64,000 nt of DNA from Bradyrhizobium quebecense (GTDB lineage Bacteria; Pseudomonadota; Alphaproteobacteria; Rhizobiales; Xanthobacteraceae). This document shows positions 18,217 through 27,047 of the stretch, one piece after another. The stretch lies in contig NZ_CP088022.1 of assembly GCF_013373795.3 (NCBI RefSeq), forward strand, positions 3,596,001 to 3,660,000, written 5' to 3'. The notes beneath the pieces were generated by a model. It saw nothing but the letters and a program-made list of their open reading frames with translations. It made no database searches and was not told where the DNA came from. The translations under genes were made by a program, and so were the position numbers. Each line of letters begins with the position of its first letter. Position 1 is the first letter of the stretch.

Positions 18217-19233
18217 ATGAAGGTCTGCATCTACGGCGCCGGTGCCATCGGCGGCTATCTCGGTGTCGAATTTATGCGCGCTGGCGCCGATGTCAGCCTG
18301 GTCGCGCGGGGCGCGCATCTCGCCGCGATGCGGCAGAACGGCCTGAAGCTCCTGATCGGCGACGAGGAGCGCGTGGTGCATCCTCGCTGTACCGATAACC
18401 CCGCCGAACTTGGCGAGCAAGATTTCGTCATCATCTGCCTCAAGGCGCATTCGATCACCGGCGTTATCGAACCGATGCGCCCCCTGCTGGGTGAGCGGAC
18501 CCGCATCGTCACCGCCGTCAACGGCATTCCCTATTGGTATTTCTACAAGCACGGCGGAAGGCACGAAGGATCGGCGCTTGAGAGCATCGATCCCGGCGGA
18601 CGGCAGTGGAACGAACTCGACCCCGCGCGCGCCATCGGCTGCGTGGTCTATCCCGCCACCGAAATCGAGGCGCCCGGCGTGATCCGCCACGTCTACGGCA
18701 ACAGCTTTCCGCTCGGCGAACCCTCCGGTGAGATCACACCTGATGTCGAGCGGCTTGCCGCCCTGTTCGCGGCGGCGGGCATGAAGGCACCGGTGCTCGA
18801 CCGCATCCGCGACGAGATCTGGCTCAAGCTGTGGGGCAATGTCTGCTTCAACCCGATCAGCGCGCTCACCCACGCGACCCTCGACGTGATCTGCACCAAT
18901 CCCGGCACGCGGGCGCTGTCCAGGGCGATCATGCTGGAGGCGCAGGCGATCGCGGAAAGCCTCGGCGTCAAGTTCCGGGTCGATGTCGAACGCCGCATCG
19001 AGGGCGCACGCAAGGTCGGCGCGCACAAGACCTCGATGCTGCAGGACCTCGAGCGCGGACGCCCCGTCGAGATCGATCCGCTGATCACCGTGGTGCAGGA
19101 GATGGGCCGGATGACGGGGATTGCGACGCCCGCACTCGACGCGGTGCTGGCGCTGGTCGCGCAGCGCAGCAGACTGGCGGGCCTCTATGACGGGGCAGCC
19201 GGCGTCGACGCCCAATCGCTTGCGGTGGCGTGA
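18217..19233 (+). CDS. Ketopantoate-reductase-family oxidoreductase
   Basis: The 338-residue protein starts MKVCIYGAGAIGGYLGVEF, an ideal GxGxxG Rossmann start, and has the ApbA/PanE layout including the Lys-containing IRDEIWLKLWGNVCFNPISALT block near residue 205 and the HKTSMLQDLERGRPVEID motif near 268. Family members reduce 2-dehydropantoate or related 2-keto acids. In this catabolic run a non-pantoate 2-keto or tartronate-type substrate is likely, so I give no gene symbol. The frame extends upstream of this Met, but the glycine motif fixes the start. Confidence 0.85.
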   Translation: MKVCIYGAGAIGGYLGVEFMRAGADVSLVARGAHLAAMRQNGLKLLIGDEERVVHPRCTDNPAELGEQDFVIICLKAHSITGVIEPMRPLLGERTRIVTAVNGIPYWYFYKHGGRHEGSALESIDPGGRQWNELDPARAIGCVVYPATEIEAPGVIRHVYGNSFPLGEPSGEITPDVERLAALFAAAGMKAPVLDRIRDEIWLKLWGNVCFNPISALTHATLDVICTNPGTRALSRAIMLEAQAIAESLGVKFRVDVERRIEGARKVGAHKTSMLQDLERGRPVEIDPLITVVQEMGRMTGIATPALDAVLALVAQRSRLAGLYDGAAGVDAQSLAVA

Positions 19234-19238
19234 TCGCG

Positions 19239-20021
19239 ATGGCCAATGTGACGCGCTGGGTCCGCTTCCGCCACCGTGCCGAAACCGGCTTCGGGCAACT
19301 CACCCCGTCCGGCATCTCCGTGCATGCAGGAGAGATGTTCGGCGACACACGACCGACCGGACAGACGCTGGCGCTTGACGACGTCGAACTGCTCGCGCCA
19401 ACCGAGCCGAGCAAGATCATCGCGCTCTGGAACAATTTCCACGCGCTGGCGGAGAAGCTGAAATCACCTGAGCCTGCCGAACCGCTCTACCTGTTGAAAG
19501 CGCAAACCAGCGTGACCGCGCCTGGGGCCATCATCACGCGCCCCCCGGGCTACGACGGCAAGACAACCTACGAAGGCGAGCTCGGCATTGTCATCGGCAA
19601 GAGCTGCACCGCCGTCGCCCCCGAACAGGCCGACAGCTTCATCTTCGGCTACACCTGCACCAACGACGTCACTGCCGCCGACATTCTCAATCGCGACCCG
19701 ACCTTCCCGCAATGGGCGCGGGCCAAGGGCTTCGACGGATATGGCCCCTTCGGTCCCGTGATTGCCTCGGGCCTCGACCCCGCACGCCTTGTGGTGCGCA
19801 CCATCCTCAACGGGGTGGAGCGCCAGAACTACCCGATCGCCGACATGATCTTCAGCGCGCAGGCGCTGGTCAGCAAGATCTCACACGACATGACGCTGTT
19901 GCCGGGCGACCTGATCTGCTGCGGGACATCGATCGGCGTCGGGGTGATGAAGGAGTCCGTCAATACGGTCACCGTCGCGATCGACGGAATCGGCGAGTTG
20001 ACCAACGAATTTCGTCAGTAG
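19239..20021 (+). CDS. Fumarylacetoacetate-hydrolase-fold protein
   Basis: A 260-residue FAH-family protein: small N-terminal lid domain, then the catalytic metal region (YEGELGIVIGKSC, GYTCTNDVTAADI, GFDGYGPFGPVI) and the CGTSIGVGVM end. Members hydrolyse or decarboxylate acylpyruvates and related diacids with Mg. A GTG nine bases earlier would overlap the upstream stop by 4 bp and is an alternative start. It lies between the ketopantoate-reductase-like gene and the OxlT-like transporter gene. The substrate is unknown; oxaloacetate or acylpyruvate are possible. Confidence 0.85.
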   Translation: MANVTRWVRFRHRAETGFGQLTPSGISVHAGEMFGDTRPTGQTLALDDVELLAPTEPSKIIALWNNFHALAEKLKSPEPAEPLYLLKAQTSVTAPGAIITRPPGYDGKTTYEGELGIVIGKSCTAVAPEQADSFIFGYTCTNDVTAADILNRDPTFPQWARAKGFDGYGPFGPVIASGLDPARLVVRTILNGVERQNYPIADMIFSAQALVSKISHDMTLLPGDLICCGTSIGVGVMKESVNTVTVAIDGIGELTNEFRQ

Positions 20022-20086
20022 GCGGCGGCAGGACGACAGCCCGACGCAGCCGGACCCAACGACCACCACCTCTTTTGGGAGCGCAC

Positions 20087-21406
20087 ATGATCTCCAGCAC
20101 GAAAGCGGCATCGTCGCCCGGCGGCTTCCGCTGGCTCCAGCTCGCGATCGGCATCGTCTGCATGGCAATGATCGCCAACCTGCAATACGGGTGGACGCTG
20201 TTCGTTGATCCGATCGACGCCAAGTTTCACTGGGGCCGTCCGGCCATCCAGCTCGCCTTCACGATTTTCGTGATGACGGAGACATGGCTGGTGCCGGTGG
20301 AAGCTTGGTTCGTGGACAAATACGGCCCCCGCATCGTCATCATGTTCGGCGGGCTGATGATCGGATTGGCCTGGGTGCTGAACTCCTACGCCTCTTCCCT
20401 CGTCATGCTCTATGCGGCGGCTATTGTCGCGGGCATCGGCGCCGGCGCCGTCTACGGCACTTGCGTCGGCAACGCGCTGAAATGGTTTCCGGACCGGCGC
20501 GGCCTGGCCGCAGGCGCGACCGCCGCAGGCTTTGGCGCCGGCGCAGCCCTCACCGTCGTGCCGATCGCCAACATGATTGCCGCCAGCGGTTATCAAAGCA
20601 CCTTCCTGACCTTCGGAATCGGGCAAGGCCTGATCGTTCTCCTGCTAGCCTGGTTCGTCCGCCCGCCGCATGGCGTCGAGGCGCCGAGGAAAAAGCGCCT
20701 CAATCTGCCGCAGAGCGCAATCGACTACACGCCGCCGCAGGTCCTGCGCACGCCGATCTTCTGGGTCATGTACCTGGTGTTCGTCATGGTGGCTTCCGGC
20801 GGGTTGATGACCGCGGCGCAAATCGGGCCGATTGCCCATGACTTCAAGATCGCGGACACGCCGGTCACCCTGGCGGGCTTCCAGATGGCGGCGCTGACCT
20901 TTGCCATCTCGCTCGATCGTGTGTTCGACGGGTTCGGCCGTCCGTTCTTTGGCTGGGTCTCCGACACGATCGGCCGCGAGCACACGATGTTCATCGCGTT
21001 CGCGACTGCGGCGCTGATGTTGCTGACGCTGTCCACCTACGGCCACATTCCGGTTGTCTTCGTGCTGGCCACGGCGATCTATTTCGGCGTCTTCGGCGAA
21101 ATCTACAGCCTGTTTCCGGCGACGTCGGGCGACACGTTCGGCGCCAAGTACGCAACCACCAACAACGGCATGCTCTACACGGCGAAGGGCACCGCGGCAC
21201 TGCTCGTACCGCTCGCAAGCATCATCTCCTCGCAGCTCGGCTGGCAGGCCGTGTTCATCGTCGCGGTTGCGCTCAATGCCACCGCGGCCCTCACGGCCTT
21301 GCTGGTGATCAAGCCGATGCGGCGCGCCTTCATTCTCGGCAGTGAGACGACGGCAAAGGCCGCGATCGCGCCTGCACCTGGCCGGAGTACGGCGATTGAA
21401 CACTGA
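20087..21406 (+). CDS. oxlT: MFS transporter, oxalate/formate antiporter (OxlT-like)
   Basis: A 439-residue, 12-segment MFS protein with a GGGAG site before the ATG. The motifs LQYGWTLFVDPIDAKFHWGRPAIQLAFTIFV and TCVGNALKWFPDRRGLAAGATAAGFGAG are those of the OxlT oxalate:formate antiporter group. In Oxalobacter, OxlT exchanges oxalate for formate; in other bacteria homologues carry oxalate or other small dicarboxylates. The link to neighbouring oxamate and glyoxylate genes makes oxalate a fair guess. The next gene overlaps its end by 11 bp. Confidence 0.85.
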   Translation: MISSTKAASSPGGFRWLQLAIGIVCMAMIANLQYGWTLFVDPIDAKFHWGRPAIQLAFTIFVMTETWLVPVEAWFVDKYGPRIVIMFGGLMIGLAWVLNSYASSLVMLYAAAIVAGIGAGAVYGTCVGNALKWFPDRRGLAAGATAAGFGAGAALTVVPIANMIAASGYQSTFLTFGIGQGLIVLLLAWFVRPPHGVEAPRKKRLNLPQSAIDYTPPQVLRTPIFWVMYLVFVMVASGGLMTAAQIGPIAHDFKIADTPVTLAGFQMAALTFAISLDRVFDGFGRPFFGWVSDTIGREHTMFIAFATAALMLLTLSTYGHIPVVFVLATAIYFGVFGEIYSLFPATSGDTFGAKYATTNNGMLYTAKGTAALLVPLASIISSQLGWQAVFIVAVALNATAALTALLVIKPMRRAFILGSETTAKAAIAPAPGRSTAIEH

Positions 21407-22691
21407 TTGGACGGACTTGCGGGCTCGGACGGCGCTCCGGAGGATCTTCGATACTGCCATCGCCAGTTGCGATCCAAGGATAACCGTCGCACGCGCCCTG
21501 CCGGCAAAGCCGAAGGGCAGATGCATCGTCGTCGGCGCGGGCAAGGCTTCGGCGGCGATGGCCGCAGGCCTCGACGCGGCCTGGCCTGATGTCGACCTTT
21601 CAGGTGTCGTGGTGACGCGCCACGGCCATTCCGTTCCCGCCGGCCGCATCGCAGTGCTCGAGGCGTCTCACCCCGTGCCTGACGACACGAGCAAGGCCGC
21701 CGCCCTTCGCATGCTCAGCGCCGTTCAGGGACTTTCAGCTGACGATCTCGTCATCGCCCTGATGTCCGGCGGAGGCTCGGCCCTGATGACCCTTCCTGCG
21801 TCCCCGATGACCCTCGCCGACAAGCAGGCGGTCAACCGTACCCTGCTTGCAAGCGGCGCAACGATTGTCGAGATGAACGTCGTCCGCAAGCATTTGTCCG
21901 CGATCAAGGGCGGACGGCTGGCGCTCGCCGCCCGCCCCGCCCGCGTCACGACCCTCGTGATCTCAGATATTCCCGGCGACGATCCCACAGCGATTGGCTC
22001 CGGTCCCTCGCTGCCGGACAGCAGCACAAAAGCCGATGCGCAGGAGATCGTGCGCCGGTTTGCGATCGACCTGCCGGACGCGGCGCGGCTCGTGCTCGCG
22101 CGAGCCGACGAGACCCCGAAACCTGGCGAGATCGAGGCCGATGCCCGCATCCTTGCCGCGCCGTTCCACGCGCTTGATGCTGCGGCGAGGGCCGCACGGG
22201 ATGAAGGCTTGACCCCGATCATCCTTGGAGACGCGATCGAAGGCGAGGCGCGCGAACTCGGAACCGTGATGGCGGGCATCGCCCGGTCGGTCGGGAGACA
22301 TGCGCAGCCCGGCCCTGCCCCTGCCGTGCTGCTGTCCGGCGGCGAGACGACGGTGACGATCGGACGCGGGCCGGCGGGCCGCGGCGGCCGCAACACCGAA
22401 TTCCTGCTCGGGCTTGTCATCGCCTTGTCCGGTACGTCCGATATCTGGGCGATTGCGGGAGACAGCGATGGTATTGATGGAACGGAAGATGCGGCTGGAG
22501 CTTTGATCAGTCCGGATACGCTGCGGCGCGCCGCCTCCAATCGCCTCGACGCACGGGCCTATCTGGCAGCCCATGACAGCTACACGTTCTTCGACCGCCT
22601 TGGAGACCTCGTGCGCACCGGCCCAACGCTTACCAATGTCAACGATATCCGCGCTGTGCTGATTGCAGCCGGCAAGCCAGCAATGAGGTGA
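21396..22691 (+). CDS. ttuD: Glycerate 2-kinase (DUF4147/MOFRL family)
   Basis: 431 residues from a TTG start at 21396 (LNTDWTDLRARTALRRIFDTAI), overlapping the transporter gene by 11 bp. The N-terminal DUF4147 domain has VVGAGKASAAMAAGLD (ATP-binding) and LMSGGGSALMTLP; the C-terminal MOFRL domain has LLSGGETTVTI and GDSDGIDGTEDAAGA. It phosphorylates D-glycerate, the GlxR product, to 2-phosphoglycerate. It is followed 3 bp later by pyruvate kinase, so the two would drain glycerate to pyruvate through the chromosomal enolase. Confidence 0.92.
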   Translation: MNTDWTDLRARTALRRIFDTAIASCDPRITVARALPAKPKGRCIVVGAGKASAAMAAGLDAAWPDVDLSGVVVTRHGHSVPAGRIAVLEASHPVPDDTSKAAALRMLSAVQGLSADDLVIALMSGGGSALMTLPASPMTLADKQAVNRTLLASGATIVEMNVVRKHLSAIKGGRLALAARPARVTTLVISDIPGDDPTAIGSGPSLPDSSTKADAQEIVRRFAIDLPDAARLVLARADETPKPGEIEADARILAAPFHALDAAARAARDEGLTPIILGDAIEGEARELGTVMAGIARSVGRHAQPGPAPAVLLSGGETTVTIGRGPAGRGGRNTEFLLGLVIALSGTSDIWAIAGDSDGIDGTEDAAGALISPDTLRRAASNRLDARAYLAAHDSYTFFDRLGDLVRTGPTLTNVNDIRAVLIAAGKPAMR

Positions 22692-22694
22692 CCC

Positions 22695-24110
22695 ATGCGT
22701 CGTCATCGACGGGCCAAGATCGTCGCAACCGTCGGCCCCGCCAGCAGTTCCCCCGAGATGCTCAAGGCGCTGCTGCTGGCTGGCGTCGATACCTTCCGTC
22801 TGAACTTTAGCCACGGAACCCAGAGCGACCACGCAAGCATCCACGCCGCGATCCGAAAGCTGGAACAGGAAGTCAACCGGCCGATCGGCATTCTGATGGA
22901 CCTCCAGGGTCCCAAGATCCGCGTCGGCACCTTGCGCGATGGCAAGATTACGGTGGCGGCCGGCGAGACCATCCGGTTCGTGCTGTCCGGATCGGACGGC
23001 GACCGATCCTCGATTCCGCTCCCGCACCGGGAAATCTTTGCCGCCGTGGCCCCGGGCCACGACCTTCTGATCGACGACGGCAGGGTCCGGGTACGCGTCG
23101 CCGGCCTCGGTGACGATTTCATCGAAGCCAGGGTGATCGTCGGTGGCACGATCTCGAACCACAAGGGCGTCAATCTGCCGGGGACGGTGCTCGACCTTTC
23201 GCCGCTCACCGCCAAGGACCGCCTCGATCTGGAGTTCGGTCTGAACCTCGGCGTCGACTGGGTCGCCCTGTCATTCGTGCAAAAGCCCTCCGACGTCATC
23301 GAGGCGAGAGGCCTGGTCGGCGACCGCGCCGGCCTGATGGCCAAGATCGAGAAGCCGGCAGCACTCGAGCGGATCGACGACATCATCCAGCTGTGCGACG
23401 CCATCATGGTTGCGCGGGGTGATCTCGGCGTCGAAATTCCACATGAGGACGTGCCCGGGCGCCAGAAGGAGCTGGTGCGAGCTTGCCGTCTCGCGGTGAA
23501 GCCCGTGATCGTCGCCACGCAAATGCTGGACTCCATGGTCGCCGCGCCGACACCGACGCGCGCGGAAGTCTCCGACGTTGCGACGGCGATCTATGACGGC
23601 GCAGATGCTGTGATGCTGTCGGCGGAATCCGCGACGGGCCGCTATCCGCGCGAGGCCGTTGAGATGATGGATCGCATCATCCGCAGCACAGAACAGCACA
23701 AGATGTACCGCTCGATCGTCGAGGCGACCCAGCCCGGCGAAGAGCAGACGCCGCCGCATGCCGTTGCAACAGCCGCCGCCGACCTCGCCTCCGTCATTCA
23801 CGCCGCGGCCATCGTGGCCTACACGTCGAGCGGCACCACGGCCGCACGCGTCGCGCGCAAGCGGCCGAGCCTGCCGATCCTCGCCATCACCCCAAGCCGC
23901 GAAGTGTCGCGCCGCTTGTGCCTACTCTGGGGTGCGCACAGCGTTCTTTCCGACGACGTTCAGAGCTATGAGGAGATGGTCGAGCGCGCGACGGCTCTCG
24001 CGCATGCAGAGCAGTTTGCATCAAGCCGGGACCTGCTGGTCGTTGTCGCCGGCATTCCCTTCGGGCAGGCGGGAAGCACGAACAACCTGCGAGTCGTTTC
24101 GCTCCCCTGA
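22695..24110 (+). CDS. pyk: Pyruvate kinase
   Basis: A 471-residue type II-like pyruvate kinase. Visible motifs: RRAKIVATVGPASS at the N-terminus, FRLNFSHGT, the active-site signature with catalytic Lys in LMAKIEKPAALE (near residue 219), MVARGDLGVEIP, and the SAESATGRYP loop. The C-terminal allosteric domain is present. It converts PEP and ADP to pyruvate and ATP. It starts 3 bp after the glycerate kinase stop, as in other glycerate or tartrate clusters. It is probably a second, pathway-specific isozyme rather than the housekeeping enzyme. Confidence 0.95.
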   Translation: MRRHRRAKIVATVGPASSSPEMLKALLLAGVDTFRLNFSHGTQSDHASIHAAIRKLEQEVNRPIGILMDLQGPKIRVGTLRDGKITVAAGETIRFVLSGSDGDRSSIPLPHREIFAAVAPGHDLLIDDGRVRVRVAGLGDDFIEARVIVGGTISNHKGVNLPGTVLDLSPLTAKDRLDLEFGLNLGVDWVALSFVQKPSDVIEARGLVGDRAGLMAKIEKPAALERIDDIIQLCDAIMVARGDLGVEIPHEDVPGRQKELVRACRLAVKPVIVATQMLDSMVAAPTPTRAEVSDVATAIYDGADAVMLSAESATGRYPREAVEMMDRIIRSTEQHKMYRSIVEATQPGEEQTPPHAVATAAADLASVIHAAAIVAYTSSGTTAARVARKRPSLPILAITPSREVSRRLCLLWGAHSVLSDDVQSYEEMVERATALAHAEQFASSRDLLVVVAGIPFGQAGSTNNLRVVSLP

Positions 24111-24173
24111 CGGAGCCATCGCCCAGCCCCGCGATCCGGATTTTCTCGGGCTCGTTGCGCGGGCGCCCTAGTC

Positions 24174-24263
24174 TCACGGCATGGCGCCAAACCAGATCAC
24201 GAGCGCGAACATCACCAACAAGGCGACGGTGATGATCGCTTCGCTCGTGGGTATTCGCTTCAT
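24174..24263 (-). CDS. Tiny predicted membrane protein (29 aa)
   Basis: ATG at 24263 preceded by GGAGG at ideal spacing. The product MKRIPTSEAIITVALLVMFA... is one hydrophobic segment with a positively charged N-terminus and 29 residues in all. Function unknown. The good ribosome binding site and the clean transmembrane profile make it more likely real than chance. Confidence 0.45.
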   Translation of the reverse strand: MKRIPTSEAIITVALLVMFALVIWFGAMP

Positions 24264-24581
24264 GGGCCGCCTCCGCGTGCGGGAGCGGGATGCTGCGACG
24301 GGGCGGTGGTTCACGTCAGCACCAACACCGCCCGCTTAAAATACATGCGGACGGCGTCGGCTCCAGCCCCAGGAAGGAAATGCAAAATCCCGGTAGCCAT
24401 TAGGTCTACACACCTGGGCAGAAGGTTCACGTGACGATCGGCATACTCCAAAGGGTGTAGGATCGCCGACCGCAACGGACGCCATTGACCCCCAACGCTG
24501 GCACCCTCGGCCGCATGACGATCTCACCACGAGCATGGGTCACGCAAGTGTGCCGGCAGCACCTGTCGTTCGACGCCGCCC
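24264..24581. other. Intergenic stretch without a recognised gene
   Basis: 318 bp between two tiny minus-strand genes. I see no convincing start with a ribosome binding site, no tRNA and no clear terminator. A short open frame on the minus strand (24336-24536) lacks recognisable protein character. Confidence 0.5.
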
Positions 24582-24731
24582 TCAGCGCCACGACCCGTCC
24601 GGCCCAAGCGGCAAAGTCGGGTGGTCGCGGTTGTTCTCGTCCGGCTTGACCCTGAAACCCTGTCGAAACGCGAACCAGATAAAGCCGCCCAGTGCGACCA
24701 CACAGATCGGCGCGAGAATCCAGTCGGGCAT
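24582..24731 (-). CDS. Small predicted membrane protein (49 aa)
   Basis: ATG at 24731 with GGAGG about eight bases upstream, stop TGA at 24584-24582. The product begins MPDWILAPICVVALGGFIWF, one transmembrane segment, then a hydrophilic tail RVKPDENNRDHP. I recall similar short hypotheticals in Bradyrhizobium. Function unknown. It lies on the chromosomal side of the tRNA fragment. Confidence 0.6.
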   Translation of the reverse strand: MPDWILAPICVVALGGFIWFAFRQGFRVKPDENNRDHPTLPLGPDGSWR

Positions 24732-24949
24732 GTCGTGGTCCTCCAGTCTACCGACAATTGGTCGCCGCTATCTTGGGCCGAGTTCAATACGGATGCCGCG
24801 CGCCGTTGCAGCGCGCTCGCTCCAGCGCTCGGCGTGATCCTACCGGCACGAGGAAACGCCGCGCGAACAAAAGCGCGGATTTTTTCGAAGGAGCAGCTGT
24901 GCCCTTGTCCGAATGGAGTCGAGGCAGTGCCGCAAGTGATTGAAAACAT

Positions 24950-24993
24950 TGGAGCGGGTGAAGGGAATCGAACCCTCGTATTCAGCTTGGAAG
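24950..24993 (-). repeat. tRNA-Gly 3' half (attachment-site copy)
   Basis: Reading the minus strand from 24993 to 24950: an anticodon loop CTTCCAA (anticodon TCC), a GCTGA 3' anticodon arm, a T-arm GAGGGTTCGATTCCCTT, an acceptor 3' strand CACCCGC, discriminator T and CCA. The 5' half is missing: no GCGGGTG acceptor strand and no D-arm precede the loop, and the bases 5' of the loop do not pair with GCTGA. Site-specific integrases of islands and ICEs recombine in tRNA 3' halves and leave such a copy at the far end. Its orientation puts the element to the right, with the intact tRNA expected beyond 64 kb. Confidence 0.75.
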
Positions 24994-25713
24994 TCAAATT
25001 GCGCTACTATGCGCGGGCTTCACTGAGCGTCATTTTCGTTCACATTTCAACACTTTAGACCAAAAACAGACTTCACTCAGAATCACGCAAAAACACCCCC
25101 AATCTGGGAATTCTGCGCCCAATGAGCGTCCGAGAATCTGGGTACAAAGACACATCCGTACGCTCGATCCTGCCGCATTCGCGACGTCGGCCCTGACTCG
25201 CTTTCAAGCAAAGCCCTCATTGGCCCCAGAGCTATTGGGATATGCTAGAGAACACCCATGGAACGTGAGGACTTCCTTGATCATTTGCTCCGCGCGAGTT
25301 CTGCCGTGAGTTCACAACGGAGGTTGTCGTTGACGCCCTTCCAGCGACATATGCTTTTTGGGTCATGTTAAATTGTTCATATGATCTGAATCCCCCTAGC
25401 AGATGGCCTGGTCGTTCTTCCCGATGATGTACTTGCGCCCCGACGGCGTCCTTATCGGTGAAGAGTCGGGGAGTTCGTGGACCGGAAGTGGGCGATCACC
25501 AACAATCGGCTCTGCATGACGATGCCGAGCAGTACATCGGCTGACTGCAATGAAGTCTGGATGTCGGGAACGTTCATCAGACTTCGGGCGAACCAAAATC
25601 AAGAGACGCTCGATGCCACCGTCATGGCGCATCGCGCAAAACGATGAGACTGCTTTTCCAGTAGTAGTTCGAGCCACTCTTCCCGTCGATCGACGTCAGG
25701 GGCCGCTTCAACA
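24994..25713. other. 720-bp stretch next to the attachment-site copy, no gene recognised
   Basis: The region from the tRNA fragment to the LysR gene has lower GC than its surroundings and no frame with convincing protein character. Short open frames (minus 25396-25677; plus from 25258) lack recognisable domains. It is compatible with the end of an integrated element, including degraded genes. No integrase is visible. Confidence 0.5.
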
Positions 25714-26640
25714 TCACTCTCGCTTGGGTGCGCCGAGCTTCTTGAGCCGGCTTAGGTCGCTTGCGGCCTCCGAGAGCAACCAGTCGCGAAACGTCACGAT
25801 CTTCGGCAGGTTCGCAGTCGCCTTCGGGCAGATGATCCAGTAGGTCTTTGACAACGGCAGCGACAGCGGAAAGGGCCGGACCAGATGGCCGTTAATGATG
25901 TCCCATGCTGCCAGAGTGGTGCGAGCCAACGCGATCCCCTGCCCGTTGATTGCGGCGTCAATCACCATGCTGGCGCGGTTCAGTAGCGGACCATGCGTAA
26001 CTCCGACTTCGTCGAGACCAGCCTCCAACAGCCAGTTGCTCCAGTCAGTGCGGTTGTCCATGTGGATCAGCGGAAATTTCAGGATGTCAGCGGGCTTGCT
26101 CGGGCGTCGCTTGCCAGAAAACAGCTTCGGGCTGCACACCGCAAACAGTTGTTCCGGGCTCAGCCGCACCGCGTCCATTCCCGGCCAGTTGCCGTCGCCA
26201 TGGCGCACCGCGAGATCTACTTCCTCGCGCGCGAAGTCGACGTGGTGCAACGTCGCGGAGACGCGCAGGTCGATGCCGCTACGCGCCTCGGCGAAATGGC
26301 CAAGCCGGTGCACCAGCCATTTGGCGGCGAAGTCGGGCGAGGTCGAGACCGTGAGCACACCGGCATTCTGCCGCTGCAACAACCGCTCGGTGCCGATGGC
26401 GATGCGGTCCAGCGCGTCGCGCACGACCGCAAGATAATCGCGCCCGGCCTCGGTGATGATCAGACGCTGCCGCTCACGGTTAAACAGCTTTAGCGCAAGC
26501 TCCGTCTCCAGCGCTTTCACCTGATGGCTCACCGCGCCTTGGGTGACACAAAGCTCTTCGGCTGCACGCGTAAAACTCTCGTGGCGCGCAGCGGCCTCGA
26601 AGGCCTTCAGGGCATTGAGCGGAGGCAGACGTGGGCGCAT
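25714..26640 (-). CDS. LysR-family transcriptional regulator (GcvA-like)
   Basis: 308 residues starting MRPRLPPLNALKAFEAAARH. Residues 8-65 form the LysR winged helix (SFTRAAEELCVTQGAVSHQVKALE), followed by a PBP2-type effector domain with the GcvA-group pattern (LLEAGLDEVG, NRASMVIDAAINGQGIALAR). It diverges from the DUF1127 and GST genes, which it may control; GcvA-like regulators are often found beside GST genes. The product is cytosolic. Confidence 0.92.
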   Translation of the reverse strand: MRPRLPPLNALKAFEAAARHESFTRAAEELCVTQGAVSHQVKALETELALKLFNRERQRLIITEAGRDYLAVVRDALDRIAIGTERLLQRQNAGVLTVSTSPDFAAKWLVHRLGHFAEARSGIDLRVSATLHHVDFAREEVDLAVRHGDGNWPGMDAVRLSPEQLFAVCSPKLFSGKRRPSKPADILKFPLIHMDNRTDWSNWLLEAGLDEVGVTHGPLLNRASMVIDAAINGQGIALARTTLAAWDIINGHLVRPFPLSLPLSKTYWIICPKATANLPKIVTFRDWLLSEAASDLSRLKKLGAPKRE

Positions 26641-26760
26641 CGGACCGACTTCATGAGAAAAACTATGGCAGGCACGAGAAACGATGCTTTGCGAGGACGC
26701 ATCCTCGCATCATTATTGAACAGCTCCAGCACAGAATTTCAAGCCATTTTGGAGCCGTCC

Positions 26761-27021
26761 ATGTCCATCCTGCTAGCCGACGCCCTGTCGATCTCGCCCG
26801 TGCAGGCCGCTGATCCGGCCATTCCACTTCATCAATCCAGCTCAGGGCTCTCACCCCCCGTTCGCCGGAACGGATGGTGGAGTTGGCTCGACCGGCAGCA
26901 CGAACGCAAGGCCCTGCGCGAAATTGCGGATGACCCGCATCTGCTCAAGGACCTCGGGCTAACTCGAGAACAGGCGCTACGCGAGGCGGCCAAGCCGTTC
27001 TGGCTCTGGTTCTTGCTCTGA
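26761..27021 (+). CDS. DUF1127 (YjiS-like) small protein
   Basis: ATG at 26761 with GGAG nine bases upstream gives 86 residues. The C-terminal part (WWSWLDRQHERKALREIADD / LLKDLGLTREQALREAAKPFW) is the DUF1127 motif, an arginine-rich helical module. Some alphaproteobacterial DUF1127 proteins bind RNA or act in phosphate and carbon metabolism. It lies 26 bp before the GST gene, and the pair may be regulated by the divergent LysR. The open frame upstream of this Met would overlap the LysR gene and is not used. Confidence 0.75.
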   Translation: MSILLADALSISPVQAADPAIPLHQSSSGLSPPVRRNGWWSWLDRQHERKALREIADDPHLLKDLGLTREQALREAAKPFWLWFLL

Positions 27022-27047
27022 TCGACAAGCGCAAAAGGAGAAAACGG

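Noticed and set aside
24950..25040. A complete tRNA gene on the minus strand
   Set aside because: Only the 3' half folds. No 5' acceptor strand, D-arm or 5' anticodon arm can be found upstream of the loop.
25396..25677. A 93-codon minus-strand ORF near the attachment site
   Set aside because: Composition and absence of a ribosome binding site or domain make it indistinguishable from chance.
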